DNA of 64,000 nucleotides from Pseudophaeobacter flagellatus (GCF_021228235.1 NZ_JAJQRG010000007.1:143050-207049); one strand, 5' to 3'; shown: positions 15,588 to 24,028, counted from the stretch's first letter. Translations and numbers: made by a program. The notes: generated from the sequence alone by a model not told the origin.

Positions 15588-16864
15588 TCTTCTTTTCCTT
15601 TCGGCTTTGCCTCATCCTTGCGGGTCATGTTGGGCGCTGGGTTCATCGTGTTGCCATCCGCAGTGGGCGGCAGACCAACCTTTTGACGCCCCTCATTTGG
15701 CGTATAGATCGGCCCGCCAACCGCCTTGGTCACCGCCTCGATCTGGTCTTTGATCGTGGGCTGCAGCAGCGCCCCGAAGTCATGGCGCAGGAACAATCCG
15801 CGCTCGCGCTCCCCCCGTGTCAGCACCGACATCGCCAGCGCTTCCTCTGCCAACCCCGACCAGTGCAGTAGGCAATCTGTCAGATAGTCGATCGCCTGTT
15901 GCTCGCCATTGGCCTTCACGCCGTTTTCCAGCATCTGCAATTTGCTCGGCGGCATCCGGTAGATCGCGGCCAACTGCTCGCGGTCAAACTTGCGGCTGGC
16001 CAGCAGCTCCTGATCTGCCGCTGTCAAATCAAGGCTCTTGATATCGTCATCCGGCCCAAGCACCGGAATGCCGTCCGAGTTGGGATTGGTGATGTGGTTT
16101 TTGAGACGGCGCGCGTTCCGTGTTCGCGCCTCGTCATCCTCATAGCTTTCGCCAAGTTTCAGAAAGGCCTTGGCATGGGCACCAGAGACAGACCGGCCCG
16201 CCGCCTCTTGCCCGGCAAAGGCCAGCCCAACGCTTTCGCTGGCAACCTGCAAAGGCGAGCGCCCCGTCCAGCCATCCAGCGCCAAATAGCGCAGATGCAC
16301 CATCGACCGGCTGGCCGCGCGTCGCTGCACATCCGCCCCATCGGTAAAATCATAAAACCGCGACCGGCCAGAACGCAGCATTGTGCAGCTGTCCTGATTG
16401 ATCACCTCGATCAGCTCCAACTCGCCCCCGCCATCGCGCGGGCCGTAAGCGTAGCTGTTGCCGCGCAGCGCCCAGGCGTAGATCAGAGCCAGGCGCATCA
16501 CCTTGGCCGGCACACCATCCGAAGCCTCAACATTCAGCAGATAGGCAGCCGGATGATCACGCACCCGCACCTCTTGCCCGTCACCTTTGCGCTGCCAGAT
16601 TTTCAGCGGCACCTTGGACAGATCCCCGGCGATATTGTTGCAGCAGGCAAACACCGTGGCATGCTGTTCGCCCCGCTGTGGCGAGACGCGTGGAAGATGC
16701 TTGGCCAGCCGCCCGCCAGATCCGCCCCAACCAATGTCAGACAGCCAAGGCTCTGGCGTCATGGTGCCGGAGCTGGCGGCCTCGGCAGACATAACCGGCG
16801 GCTCGACCCGCTGCACAACAGTCTCATCAGAACCGCGCGCAATATCCCATCCAAAGAACCTCAT
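15584..16864 (-). CDS. HK97-family portal protein
   Basis: This 426-residue protein forms the 12-fold portal ring through which DNA enters and leaves the head. Family features in order are RVSPQRGEQHATVFACCNNIA (about 60-80), LALIYAWALRGNSYAY (about 123-138), and FDREQLAAIYRMPPSKLQMLENG (about 298-320), the clip/stem region. Genes on either side are terminase and protease, as in HK97. ATGA overlaps occur at both ends. Length is normal for the family. Confidence 0.94.
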   Translation of the reverse strand: MRFFGWDIARGSDETVVQRVEPPVMSAEAASSGTMTPEPWLSDIGWGGSGGRLAKHLPRVSPQRGEQHATVFACCNNIAGDLSKVPLKIWQRKGDGQEVRVRDHPAAYLLNVEASDGVPAKVMRLALIYAWALRGNSYAYGPRDGGGELELIEVINQDSCTMLRSGRSRFYDFTDGADVQRRAASRSMVHLRYLALDGWTGRSPLQVASESVGLAFAGQEAAGRSVSGAHAKAFLKLGESYEDDEARTRNARRLKNHITNPNSDGIPVLGPDDDIKSLDLTAADQELLASRKFDREQLAAIYRMPPSKLQMLENGVKANGEQQAIDYLTDCLLHWSGLAEEALAMSVLTRGERERGLFLRHDFGALLQPTIKDQIEAVTKAVGGPIYTPNEGRQKVGLPPTADGNTMNPAPNMTRKDEAKPKGKEE

Positions 16865-18528
16865 ACCACCTCGACTTCCCGTGCTTTGCGTTTCTGTTCG
16901 CCCGCCTCGGCGCGCCCCAGGGCCATGATCGCGGCCACCGCCGCATCGATCCGGCCCGATGATTTCTTTTTGTTCGGCTTCACATTCTCCGAGGCGTCCT
17001 CATCCCGGTGAACATTGCCAACCTGCCAGGCCAGCATTGGATTGCCGCCGTGGCGGATCTTGTTTTCCATGACTTTCTCTTCAAACCGCTTCATCGGGTT
17101 TGACATCGACTGATAGCCCTGCCGGTGCTCCACCATCGGGAACCGGCGCTTGTCCAGCTTGTCAGCAAGGTACTTCATGCCCCAGGGGTCATAGGCCACT
17201 TCCTGCAGATCAAAGTGCTGCCGGATCCATTCCAGCCGGGTGGCTAGCTCATCCTCATCAATGGTGCCGCCCTTGTGGACCTCCAGCCAGCCCTGATCCC
17301 GCCAACCGACATATTCCCGCTTTTCCGATTGCGCCCGCTGGATAAACCCCTTGGGCCCCTCCGGCAGGAAGGTGAAGGCGACTAGGTAGATCAGCCCATC
17401 CATCGGCACCGCAATGACAATCGCCGTGGTGTCAATCTTGTTGGACAGATCCAGCCCGACCCAGGCCTTGCGGCCAAAGAGGCTTTCAATCTCAAACGGC
17501 GCGCAGGCCATCCCCCGGTCCCAGACATCCCGAGCAATCCAGGTCTCGGCCCCTTCGGTCCAGAGGTTCAGGTGGAAGCGCTTGAAGTTGGGCATGCGCC
17601 CTGCGATCGCCAGCGCCTTTTTCAGCGTTGACTGCATCGCATCTATCTTTTTACTCACCCCCAGATTGGGATTGCCCATGGCCCAGAACTGCGGATCTGC
17701 CGGATCGCAATCCGCTGGCGGCTCAGCGATATAGCCAAAGAAGGCATCATCCTCGACCGCGCCGCGCAGCACACTTTCGCCGTAGTCACGCAGCTCACCG
17801 CAGAGCGATGCCCGATCCTGACCCGCCGTGGTGATCACCCAATCAATCGGCTGCGCCCGTGCGATCATGCTTTCAACAATCGTGTCGGCAAGCTCGCGAT
17901 CGGTCCAACGGTGCATTTCATCCCGCGCCAGAAAGCTCGGGTTGATCCCATCTGAGGAATCGCCGTCCCGGCTCAGGCAGGCAATCAACCCGTCCGTTTT
18001 GGAAGTCTCGATCGCAGTGCGCGAGACATCCATGAATTCACGCAGCAGCGGCGATCGCTTGATCATCCGCTTCATTTCTTTGAACAGCAGCCCCGCCTGG
18101 TTCTTGGTGGTGGCCGCGCAATAGCCCTGCGGCGCGGCCTCGCCATCAAACAACTGCGTGTACAGCATCGGCACCGCCGTATCGGTGGTTTTGCCGTTTT
18201 TCTTGCCCACCTGGTGATAGGTGGACTGGAACCGGCGCAGGCCGGTGTCCAATCTTTTCCAACCAAAGACAGAGCCATGCCTAAATTCCTGCCAGGGTTC
18301 CAGCTTCAGCGGCTGGCCTGCCATTGGCCCCGTGGTGTGCTGCAGCATGCCGCCCCAGTTGATGATCCGGCTGGCGGCCTGGCAGTCAAAGTACAAACCG
18401 CGATCGGCCCCGGTTTCCAGATCCATCAGGTGGCGCTCGCAGGCCATCCGCACCAGATCACCCGCGACCAGATCCCCCTCAACAACCCCCAGCGCATAGC
18501 GGCTGACGGGGTGGTCAATCGGTTCCAT
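16861..18528 (-). CDS. Terminase large subunit
   Basis: This 555-residue DNA-packaging motor has an ATPase and a nuclease domain. A Walker A variant VGKKNGKT lies at 107-114 and the Walker B/catalytic pair DE at 203-204 within FLARDEMHRW. The nuclease domain begins near WVGLDLSNKIDTT with D360 as a likely metal ligand, and a second acidic cluster follows (EVAYDPWGMKYLAD near 460). This is the HK97/YmfN-type large subunit that pairs with P27-type small subunits. The start lies inside the small-subunit gene by 14 bases. Confidence 0.94.
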   Translation of the reverse strand: MEPIDHPVSRYALGVVEGDLVAGDLVRMACERHLMDLETGADRGLYFDCQAASRIINWGGMLQHTTGPMAGQPLKLEPWQEFRHGSVFGWKRLDTGLRRFQSTYHQVGKKNGKTTDTAVPMLYTQLFDGEAAPQGYCAATTKNQAGLLFKEMKRMIKRSPLLREFMDVSRTAIETSKTDGLIACLSRDGDSSDGINPSFLARDEMHRWTDRELADTIVESMIARAQPIDWVITTAGQDRASLCGELRDYGESVLRGAVEDDAFFGYIAEPPADCDPADPQFWAMGNPNLGVSKKIDAMQSTLKKALAIAGRMPNFKRFHLNLWTEGAETWIARDVWDRGMACAPFEIESLFGRKAWVGLDLSNKIDTTAIVIAVPMDGLIYLVAFTFLPEGPKGFIQRAQSEKREYVGWRDQGWLEVHKGGTIDEDELATRLEWIRQHFDLQEVAYDPWGMKYLADKLDKRRFPMVEHRQGYQSMSNPMKRFEEKVMENKIRHGGNPMLAWQVGNVHRDEDASENVKPNKKKSSGRIDAAVAAIMALGRAEAGEQKRKAREVEVV

Positions 18529-18955
18529 TCAACTGCGCCATGACCTGATCGAACAAATCCCCCTGGCCGCCTGCGCCAAGCCGCGCCTCATCTACAGGAG
18601 ACAATCCGAACAGGGCAGCGTCACGGCGCATCGCCGTCATCGCCGTTTCCTGCAGGGTCAGCGCAGGATGCTTGCGCTTCTGGTTGCCATTGCGCCCCTC
18701 GCCTGTTTCATAAAATTGGCCTTCCATCGCCACGGTATTGGTCGCGGTAATGAAATTCGCCACACCAGCGCAGTAGCTGGCGAACTGATATTTATAGATC
18801 AGTTCCATCCGTTCCTTGCGCACCAGTTCCGGCACCAGCTCATCCCAGACATCGCGGGCGAGGTCATCCAAGAAGTCTGGCGCGGATGGGATCTCTCTTT
18901 GGATATCCCCCTTCATGGGGATGACATTTTGCAGATCCGGCTTGCGTCCCTTCAT
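18515..18955 (-). CDS. Terminase small subunit, P27 family
   Basis: This 146-residue protein has the P27-family pattern. It has a GRKP-type start and a segment with DLARDVWDELVPEL (about 32-45), then YKYQFASYCAGVANF (about 54-68) and a C-terminal HPALTLQETAMTAMRRDAALFGLSP region (about 96-120). It recognises the packaging site and recruits the large subunit. A strong ribosome site (GGAGGGATGAAGG) lies just before the ATG at 18955. It is the first gene of the packaging block. Confidence 0.88.
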   Translation of the reverse strand: MKGRKPDLQNVIPMKGDIQREIPSAPDFLDDLARDVWDELVPELVRKERMELIYKYQFASYCAGVANFITATNTVAMEGQFYETGEGRNGNQKRKHPALTLQETAMTAMRRDAALFGLSPVDEARLGAGGQGDLFDQVMAQLNGTD

Positions 18956-19064
18956 CCTTCATCCCTCCTTTCAAAGTGGGTTTTTTTCTCCAATTTCCCG
19001 GTCGCGTAAAAAAAGGTTATCCCGCCGGTTTATCTCTGTGGGCGTCAGTTTTCAGATACCCCCC

Positions 19065-19445
19065 CTATTGGTGGAACACCTCACGCGCGGTCTTGCGGCT
19101 ATGGCATCGATGACAAAGGCTCTGCCAATTCCTGCGGTCCCAGAACAATTTGCGATCGCCCTTGTGCGGTGTGATGTGATCCACGTCTGTCGCGGCCTCG
19201 ACCACGCCCAATTCATCACAATCTTTGCAGATCGGGTTGGCGCGCAGATGAACCAGCCGCGCCGCTTTCCATTTCGGATCAGCGTACAACCGCCGGGCAG
19301 CCAAAGCAGTCGGCGAGGTCTGTGCCGCCTGCCGCCGCTCCTTCAGCTTGGTCTTGCGACGTGCCTCATGGTCTTCGCAATGCGACAGCCCAGGCAATGC
19401 GATCTCATCGCAGCCTGCCGCCACGCAGATCTTTGATCGCGCCAC
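19065..19445 (-). CDS. HNH endonuclease of the packaging module
   Basis: The product has 126 residues from a GTG at 19445; an ATG at 19478 would add 11. A Cys/His set near the N-terminus (C, C, HCEDH) and CKDC plus CHRC later form zinc-binding pairs around VDHITPHKGD and NWQSLCHRCHSRKT, the H-N-H core. Such nucleases lie beside P27-type terminase genes in HK97-like phages and are needed for cos cleavage with the terminase. GGGG sits about 8 bases before the GTG start, which is why I prefer it. Confidence 0.87.
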   Translation of the reverse strand: MARSKICVAAGCDEIALPGLSHCEDHEARRKTKLKERRQAAQTSPTALAARRLYADPKWKAARLVHLRANPICKDCDELGVVEAATDVDHITPHKGDRKLFWDRRNWQSLCHRCHSRKTAREVFHQ

Positions 19446-19548
19446 CGGATAACCCCAACACTGTCTGAAAGCCCACAACGCAAAAACGCCCGCCGGTTTC
19501 CCGTGGGCGCATTTGTTGATGATGCACTATTCATGCTCTGCGGGTGGG

Positions 19549-20331
19549 TTAAGTGTCAACACCCTTTTTCACAACCATCAAATCATATCCCTGCATTCGA
19601 TCTAGCGCACCGCAGAGAGACAACCGCAAAGCCTTTGATGCTCCACCATCTTTTGACCAACCATGCGCTTGAAGAACCTGAAGAATAGACATGTCACCGA
19701 GGCAAACCATGTCCACCAGCTTGCGCACATAGATGACCCGGCGCTTCACCCCACCATTCTTTGATGGCCGGATGCGTCTGACCTCCTTTGCCAGCCCATC
19801 GCCAATACGGCGATGCAGTGCCCGCAACCGCTGAAAGTCCCGAAAGATCGCAGCCTCTCGATCGCCGCCACAACCGCCACCACCGGAATGAATAGCCTCA
19901 AGAGACGAACATTTGACACCAGACGTACTGACCCGCTCGACCAGCGCCGCATAGTCGCGCGCCGCGCTGATCTGCCCCGGCGTGAACAATGCGCTATAGG
20001 CCTGCGGATCCTGTCCTGCCGAGGCCCGCCGGACCTCTGCCGCCCGATGTGCCTTTAGTGAAGCCCGCTCCATAGCATCAAACGCATCTGCAACCCGCGC
20101 TGCATCCCGGCCAGCTTCACCAGTCTTGACCGAGACAAAGCCGCCACATTCGGTCTGGCGCATTTCGCGTGGCGTGAAGCGCATCATAGGCCCACGGCCA
20201 GGGGCCATCGGTATCTCTGGACCACACTGAACCGGAACGCAGCCGCGCAGCTTGATATCAGCAATCCTTGCCGCCTCATCCTGCAGCCGCGCCACCCCAG
20301 CCGAAGACACAATCACCACCTGTTCATTCAT
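19549..20331 (-). CDS. Conserved phage protein of unknown function
   Basis: This 260-residue protein recurs, as far as I recall, in prophages of alphaproteobacteria. A middle segment FTPGQISAARDYAALVERV (about 117-135) is followed by a Gly-rich loop, then a helical region DFQRLRALHRRIGDGLAKEVRRIRPS. A C-terminal part (LVDMVCLGDMSILQVLQAHGWS) looks like a helix-turn-helix. Position just before the packaging block is where late antiterminators (gpQ-like) lie, so a regulatory role is possible but not shown. The start overlaps the preceding stop as ATGA. Confidence 0.5.
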   Translation of the reverse strand: MNEQVVIVSSAGVARLQDEAARIADIKLRGCVPVQCGPEIPMAPGRGPMMRFTPREMRQTECGGFVSVKTGEAGRDAARVADAFDAMERASLKAHRAAEVRRASAGQDPQAYSALFTPGQISAARDYAALVERVSTSGVKCSSLEAIHSGGGGCGGDREAAIFRDFQRLRALHRRIGDGLAKEVRRIRPSKNGGVKRRVIYVRKLVDMVCLGDMSILQVLQAHGWSKDGGASKALRLSLCGALDRMQGYDLMVVKKGVDT

Positions 20332-20906
20332 CGCTGCACCTCAATTTCCCGCATTATTCGACGGCATTTTTCAGCAGCCTTGCCACGCATGTCTTTCAGC
20401 CTCTGATCTTCTGCTGAAAGGGCGAAACCACGACCACCCAATTCCTGCGCTTTGGCGATCCGATGGCGCGCATCATCTGCCCGCCCCTTAATGGCAGCCA
20501 AGTCTGGTGCCTTTGGCCAAGTCCGGTACTTGCGTATATGAGACAGCAGCTCTGGTGCCCAATCTTCAGCCATTGCTTCTTGGCCTATTTCCCCGGAGAA
20601 GACCGCAATCATCAGAGGCGAGGCGCTATCCTCTGGCCGCTGGATCTCAGCTGCCCAGCCGAGGATCTTGGCTGCGATCGGAAACCGTGACCCATCCCGG
20701 CCACCAGGTCGCACCGCCGCCTGTTCTGCCAGCGCATCCAGGTTCAAGGCCGTCATGTAGGACAAGCGCCCACACAGCTCATCGACCATTTCATCAAACT
20801 GGGTCACGGTCATGCCCGATGGCCGCCGCAACCCCAGCCGCAGCAGGGGATCCACCAGATGCACCTTGACCCGTTTCTTTGCCTCTTTCAGGTCAGTTGA
20901 CCCCAT
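20328..20906 (-). CDS. Phage early/middle protein of unknown function
   Basis: This 192-residue protein is mostly helical and charged. The N-terminal third has a basic LKEAKKRVKVHLVDPLLRLGLRRPSGM stretch, and the C-terminal ~50 residues form a likely coiled coil (RIAKAQELGG, later MRGKAAEKCRRIMREIEVQR). I do not recognise a family. It follows a 193-base region that looks like a replication origin, so a replication role would fit. Start is ATG at 20906; a GTG three bases upstream is an alternative. The stop overlaps the next gene as ATGA. Confidence 0.5.
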   Translation of the reverse strand: MGSTDLKEAKKRVKVHLVDPLLRLGLRRPSGMTVTQFDEMVDELCGRLSYMTALNLDALAEQAAVRPGGRDGSRFPIAAKILGWAAEIQRPEDSASPLMIAVFSGEIGQEAMAEDWAPELLSHIRKYRTWPKAPDLAAIKGRADDARHRIAKAQELGGRGFALSAEDQRLKDMRGKAAEKCRRIMREIEVQR

Positions 20907-20909
20907 CAC

Positions 20910-21102
20910 CTCTAACCTTTTCTCTGCTCTTTCTCACTTATCCACAGCCAAACCCGGCCAATTACGACGCGACTGCGTTTATCTTTTCATTATCATTTTC
21001 TTCTCTTCTCCTTTCAGAACCGCGTTTTTTGGAAGAAAAAAAACTTCCAAAATCTTCCGGCGGAATTCCGTTTTCTTCCGGCGGAAGATTTCTGGAAGAA
21101 AA
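20910..21102. other. Candidate phage replication origin
   Basis: This 193-base gap holds TTATCCACA, a perfect DnaA box, at 20938-20946. An AT- and pyrimidine-rich tract (about 20976-21027) follows. A repeat cluster comes next: TTGGAAG and CTTCCAA inverted around an A8 spacer (21029-21050), and the 13-mer TCTTCCGGCGGAA twice (21053-21065 and 21074-21086), with a 21-base period, about two helical turns. A DnaA box, a meltable tract and iteron-like repeats beside a replication-type gene are the parts of an origin. The assignment is inference. Confidence 0.5.
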
Positions 21103-21717
21103 TTATTCACGCGAGGACAGGGCATTCAGCGCCTCTTTCACCCGCGTCACCGTGCAACTGCCGCCAGGGTATTCTCCTTCGATCCAGGCGCTGATCTGCT
21201 CAACCATTGACTGGCTCTCCGCAAACCGGCCACCGCCTGGAATATCGCGGGCAAGAATCTTGCGGATGCTGGCAAAGCGCTTGCGCTCGCGATCATTGGC
21301 ATTGGCCGCAGCATTGCGCTTTTTGGAATTGACAGCCTTCAGTGCAATCTCGGTCACCACCGGGTGATGCAGTCGCTGCACCCCATCACACAGGCAGGGT
21401 GCCCAATTGTGCAGTGGGCCGACTTCGCGTTTACACAGGCTATCAAATACTTCCTGGGATAATCCCACCAGCTTTGCCAGCAGCTTGGGATTGGTTGGCA
21501 ATGTGCCGACCGGGGATTGCGTCTGGGCAAGGCAGATCAGGTCGAGAAATACCGATCGAACCTCAAGATCCGCCAGCAGCCGCGTGTCACTGGTCAGCCA
21601 GCGCTGATAGTGGAACTCAACAAAATAGTGGCTCTCTAACCGCTCGCTTGCCTCGATTGGGTAGACTGGAAGTGATCCACTATCGACCGGCTGCAGGTGG
21701 CTGGCATTGGCATTCAT
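21103..21717 (-). CDS. Phage replication-associated protein (DUF1376/YdaU-like)
   Basis: This 204-residue protein has an N-terminal segment HYFVEFHYQRWLTSDTRLLADLEVRSVFLDLICLAQ (about 30-65), then VGTLPTNPKLLAKLVGLSQEVFDSL. This pattern resembles the winged-helix DUF1376/YdaU family found in front of phage replication genes. The middle is a basic KKRNAAANANDRERKR linker, and the C-terminus (about 155-204) may be a second helical domain. It lies next to the origin-like repeat region at 20910-21102. No helicase or primase motif is visible, so an initiator or loader role is inference. Confidence 0.58.
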   Translation of the reverse strand: MNANASHLQPVDSGSLPVYPIEASERLESHYFVEFHYQRWLTSDTRLLADLEVRSVFLDLICLAQTQSPVGTLPTNPKLLAKLVGLSQEVFDSLCKREVGPLHNWAPCLCDGVQRLHHPVVTEIALKAVNSKKRNAAANANDRERKRFASIRKILARDIPGGGRFAESQSMVEQISAWIEGEYPGGSCTVTRVKEALNALSSRE

Positions 21718-21763
21718 CTAGCACCGCCTTTCTCTCGAACCCAATTGAACAGGGTTTCAGACA

Positions 21764-22201
21764 TCACGCGCAGCCCTCCAGCAGATAGACAGGTTTCACC
21801 GCCGCCAGGGCCAGGCAAGCCGCCTGCCAAACATCCGGCGCATCGCGCCAGCCAACCGCTGGCGGAACAATGACGCAGCCGCAGGCCCGCACGGCGGGCG
21901 CTGGCAAGGCAACGTCCTGCCCGGACCAACCGGCCATAAAGGCAGGTGCAATCGCCATGATTTGGGCCTGGGCGAGATCTTGCAGCCATGCCCCGGCATA
22001 ATCAGCACCCAGCACAGGCCCGCCCTCAGAATATCGATAAGGCGTGGCCAAGCAGGCCAGCTGGCCGGTTTCACGCGCGGCGATTTCAGCAAGCGAAAGG
22101 CCTTCATACAGGATTGGCTGACCCTGCCAGTGCCAACGCAGCCAGGTCCAATCCGGCTGCGTTGGAAATTGGCAGCGCCGGGTTGCGAGGTGCCCAGTCA
22201 T
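21764..22201 (-). CDS. Hypothetical protein, possibly DUF1937-like
   Basis: This 145-residue protein has a central ACLATPYRYSEGGP segment (about 49-62), then a helix GADYAGAWLQDLAQAQIMAIAP and a late APAVRACGCVIVPP stretch and a VYLLEG end. The CLATPYR-helix pattern is reminiscent of the DUF1937/nucleoside deoxyribosyltransferase-like fold, which often acts on nucleotides or is of unknown use in phages. I cannot see the catalytic Glu with confidence. Many Trp and Pro residues lie near the start. The ATG at 22201 overlaps the HNH stop as ATGA. Confidence 0.45.
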   Translation of the reverse strand: MTGHLATRRCQFPTQPDWTWLRWHWQGQPILYEGLSLAEIAARETGQLACLATPYRYSEGGPVLGADYAGAWLQDLAQAQIMAIAPAFMAGWSGQDVALPAPAVRACGCVIVPPAVGWRDAPDVWQAACLALAAVKPVYLLEGCA

Positions 22202-22530
22202 TCTGCCGCCATCCTCAACGCCCGATCACGCCGCCGCTGATTTTCTTTGTGAGTTACCATTTCCAAATGGTCAGGATTGACGCAGCGCCGGTTGCGGCAC
22301 TTGTGATCGATCTGTTTTTTGCCAGGAATGAAGCCGTTCTTATTGGTGAACATCACCCGATGCACCGCGACAGTCTGGCCGTCCAGGCACATGCGGGGAT
22401 AATCACCACCGCGCCCATCGCCCGAATCTGGGCCGGTCCATTGCCAGCAATCACTGCCCAAGACCGGGCAGCAGACAAGCTCAATCCGCGCGCGGACCTT
22501 TGCCTCGATCGCTTCGCGCCGGTCACCCAT
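22198..22530 (-). CDS. HNH homing-type endonuclease
   Basis: This 110-residue protein has a CWQWTGPD segment (about 29-36), a YPRMCLDGQTVAVHRVMF strand-helix (about 45-62) and QIDHKCRNRRCVNPDHLEMVT (about 73-93), the H-N-H active site with paired Cys for zinc. This is the HNH_3 type found as free-standing homing nucleases in phages. The ATG at 22530 was chosen because AAGGGG stands about 8 bases before it; the frame continues upstream without support. It may be a selfish gene between early genes. Confidence 0.85.
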   Translation of the reverse strand: MGDRREAIEAKVRARIELVCCPVLGSDCWQWTGPDSGDGRGGDYPRMCLDGQTVAVHRVMFTNKNGFIPGKKQIDHKCRNRRCVNPDHLEMVTHKENQRRRDRALRMAAE

Positions 22531-22759
22531 TGTGTGCCCCTTGAAAAAGCGGACGCGCAGCGCGAACTGCGCCAACGCGCCCGAGGTTAGACAGGGAGGA
22601 TTTGGGGGCCACTTGCAGGCGCGCCTGCCCCCGATCGGCGTAGACAGCGGATGGCGATCCGCAGCCTGCAGTGTTTTCGCAAACAACCGGGGCTTGTTTA
22701 CCACCCCGATTGCCTGCACCTTTCGTCACACGCCAATGATTTTCGAAAGGGATTTCAGA

Positions 22760-23377
22760 ATGTTTATTATCTGGTTGGTTTTGGCCGCACTGGGCATGTT
22801 CGCCCTCGCAGGCATCCTTGGGAGATGGGAAAAACGAATTACCAAAGACAATCCGCGACACAAAGATCACACAGCAGAGTGCGAATTCGACGGCGACAAC
22901 GATTACGAAGACGAAGACGATCTTCTTAATGAAGAGGGAGATTACCAATCCAAATGGGAAATAACGCATTTCCCAAGTATTGTTAGCAAACGCCCGAAAG
23001 GATTCGTCGCCCTCAAGGGATATGGGAACATCAACCTCGCAGGCCTTTCTGCTGAGAAGACACTCACCAACGATTTCATCCGAATAGCCAACCCTTCCAA
23101 GGCATTTGCATCCCTGCAAAGAGAACCCGACAACCCGCATGACCCAAACGCCATTCGAGTTTTTGGTCATACAGCCGCTGGGGCTCCAGCATTGCCCATT
23201 GGCTACATTCCCGCGACAGTGGCCGCTGAACTGAACCACCAGCATCCAGAAGACATGCCCATCGGTATCGAGATCAAAAAAATCGGCAAGCTGCGCACTG
23301 GGGAGAGCTGCTTCATCAACGTGCTTTTGACAGGCCCCAATGCCGCGATGAGGAAGAAACTCGAGAGAGTTGGGTAA
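22760..23377 (+). CDS. Membrane-anchored HIRAN-domain protein
   Basis: This 205-residue protein starts at ATG 22760, with AAAGG about 9 bases upstream. Residues ~2-20 are one hydrophobic helix. A very acidic linker follows (about 45-62, runs of D and E). Residues ~80-180 match the HIRAN pattern: GYGNINLAGLS, then REPDNPHDPNAIRV near 123-136, then IGYIP near 150. HIRAN domains bind DNA ends or stalled forks in Rad5/HLTF and occur alone or fused in bacteria. This gene runs against all its neighbours, is richer in A and T, and its ends meet converging genes, so it looks like a separately acquired cargo gene expressed from its own promoter. Its job is unknown. Confidence 0.72.
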   Translation: MFIIWLVLAALGMFALAGILGRWEKRITKDNPRHKDHTAECEFDGDNDYEDEDDLLNEEGDYQSKWEITHFPSIVSKRPKGFVALKGYGNINLAGLSAEKTLTNDFIRIANPSKAFASLQREPDNPHDPNAIRVFGHTAAGAPALPIGYIPATVAAELNHQHPEDMPIGIEIKKIGKLRTGESCFINVLLTGPNAAMRKKLERVG

Positions 23378-23409
23378 CAAGGCGTACCCAAAATTCAATC
23401 GCACAACAC

Positions 23410-23733
23410 TCATGCCGCCCGCCCCATCTCAGCACCAAAAAATCCCGGCGCAGCCGGATCTGTCAGCATAACCAGCAGCGCGATGTGGCTAGCGGGGGCT
23501 GTGACCGCGCCCCACCAGTTCAGCGCGGTCTGGAAACTGACATCACAGAACAGCGCCACCTCGCGCGGGCTGTTGAACCGGGCGCGGAAATAGCTGGACC
23601 ACAGATCCGGTGCGCTGACCTTCAGGGCGTAGGGGTCAAACTGATTTGACCAAGAGCTTTGATCGGAACCGGCGCTAGGGTCAGCGCATGGCAGATCATT
23701 GTTCACAATCAAAGTCAGGCGAGGGCGGCTCAT
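23410..23733 (-). CDS. Small phage early protein, possible DNA-binding
   Basis: This 107-residue protein sits directly behind the Cro-like gene, with the start overlapping its stop as ATGA. The segment FNSPREVALFCDVSFQTALNWWGAV (about 53-77) reads like a helix-turn-helix (helix, turn at DVS, recognition helix QTALNWW). It could be a second early regulator or CII-like activator. I do not recognise a named family. A gap of 33 bases separates its end from the converging HIRAN gene. Confidence 0.5.
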   Translation of the reverse strand: MSRPRLTLIVNNDLPCADPSAGSDQSSWSNQFDPYALKVSAPDLWSSYFRARFNSPREVALFCDVSFQTALNWWGAVTAPASHIALLVMLTDPAAPGFFGAEMGRAA

Positions 23734-23939
23734 GCGGCGTCCTCAGATTCTCGACCTGTAGTCTCCGCCACCATGTACGACCTCACTTTTTCGATCGTAC
23801 TCGGGCGGCATTCACCACCCTTTCGCAACCGATAAACAAACCCCGGATCATTGACGGTTTGGCGACCAAACCGAGACGGCGAAACGCTCGCTCGAATAAG
23901 GTATTGCTCAATCTCATTTTTAAACTTGGACATCATCAT
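23730..23939 (-). CDS. Cro-like repressor
   Basis: This 69-residue protein is divergent from the LexA-like repressor. The pattern SVSPSRFGRQTVNDPGFVYRLRKGGECRPSTIEKVRSYM (about 18-56) is that of small alphaproteobacterial Cro/CI-type helix-turn-helix proteins (SP..FGR..VNDP...LR.G..PR). It should bind the operators between it and the repressor gene and favour lytic growth. The start is one of three consecutive ATG codons at 23939-23931, and I see no strong ribosome site. Two operator-like sites lie within 50 bases upstream. Confidence 0.7.
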   Translation of the reverse strand: MMMSKFKNEIEQYLIRASVSPSRFGRQTVNDPGFVYRLRKGGECRPSTIEKVRSYMVAETTGRESEDAA

Positions 23940-23951
23940 GCTCGGGAATGT

Positions 23952-23967
23952 GTAGGTTTTATCCCAC
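23952..23967. promoter_or_regulatory. Operator 1 (repressor/Cro site)
   Basis: GTAGG-TTTTAT-CCCAC: two five-base half sites six bases apart, one mismatch from the GTAGG-N6-CCTAC consensus seen at four other places. It lies 13 bases before the Cro-like start, where a bound protein would block cro transcription. Confidence 0.62.
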
Positions 23968-23974
23968 GAAGTAA

Positions 23975-23990
23975 AGAGGATTTATCCTAT
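23975..23990. promoter_or_regulatory. Operator 2 (repressor/Cro site)
   Basis: AGAGG-ATTTAT-CCTAT keeps the 5-6-5 spacing and the GG/CC core of the consensus but differs at the outer bases. It lies 23 bases centre to centre from operator 1, which is close to two helical turns, so cooperative binding is possible. Confidence 0.5.
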
Positions 23991-24006
23991 TTGCACGAGA
24001 GGCAGC

Positions 24007-24028
24007 CATGTAGGATATTACCTACATG
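24007..24028. promoter_or_regulatory. Operator 3, overlapping the repressor start codon
   Basis: CATGTAGG-ATATTA-CCTACATG has perfect 8-base arms, the best operator in the window. Its last bases contain the repressor's ATG (24026-24028), so a bound repressor would sit directly on its own start. No ribosome site stands in the usual place before that ATG, which suggests a leaderless message and autoregulation. Confidence 0.75.

Noticed and set aside
22523..23413. 296-residue minus-strand frame opposite the HIRAN gene
   Set aside because: The plus-strand frame has a recognisable domain and a ribosome site; the antisense frame has neither.
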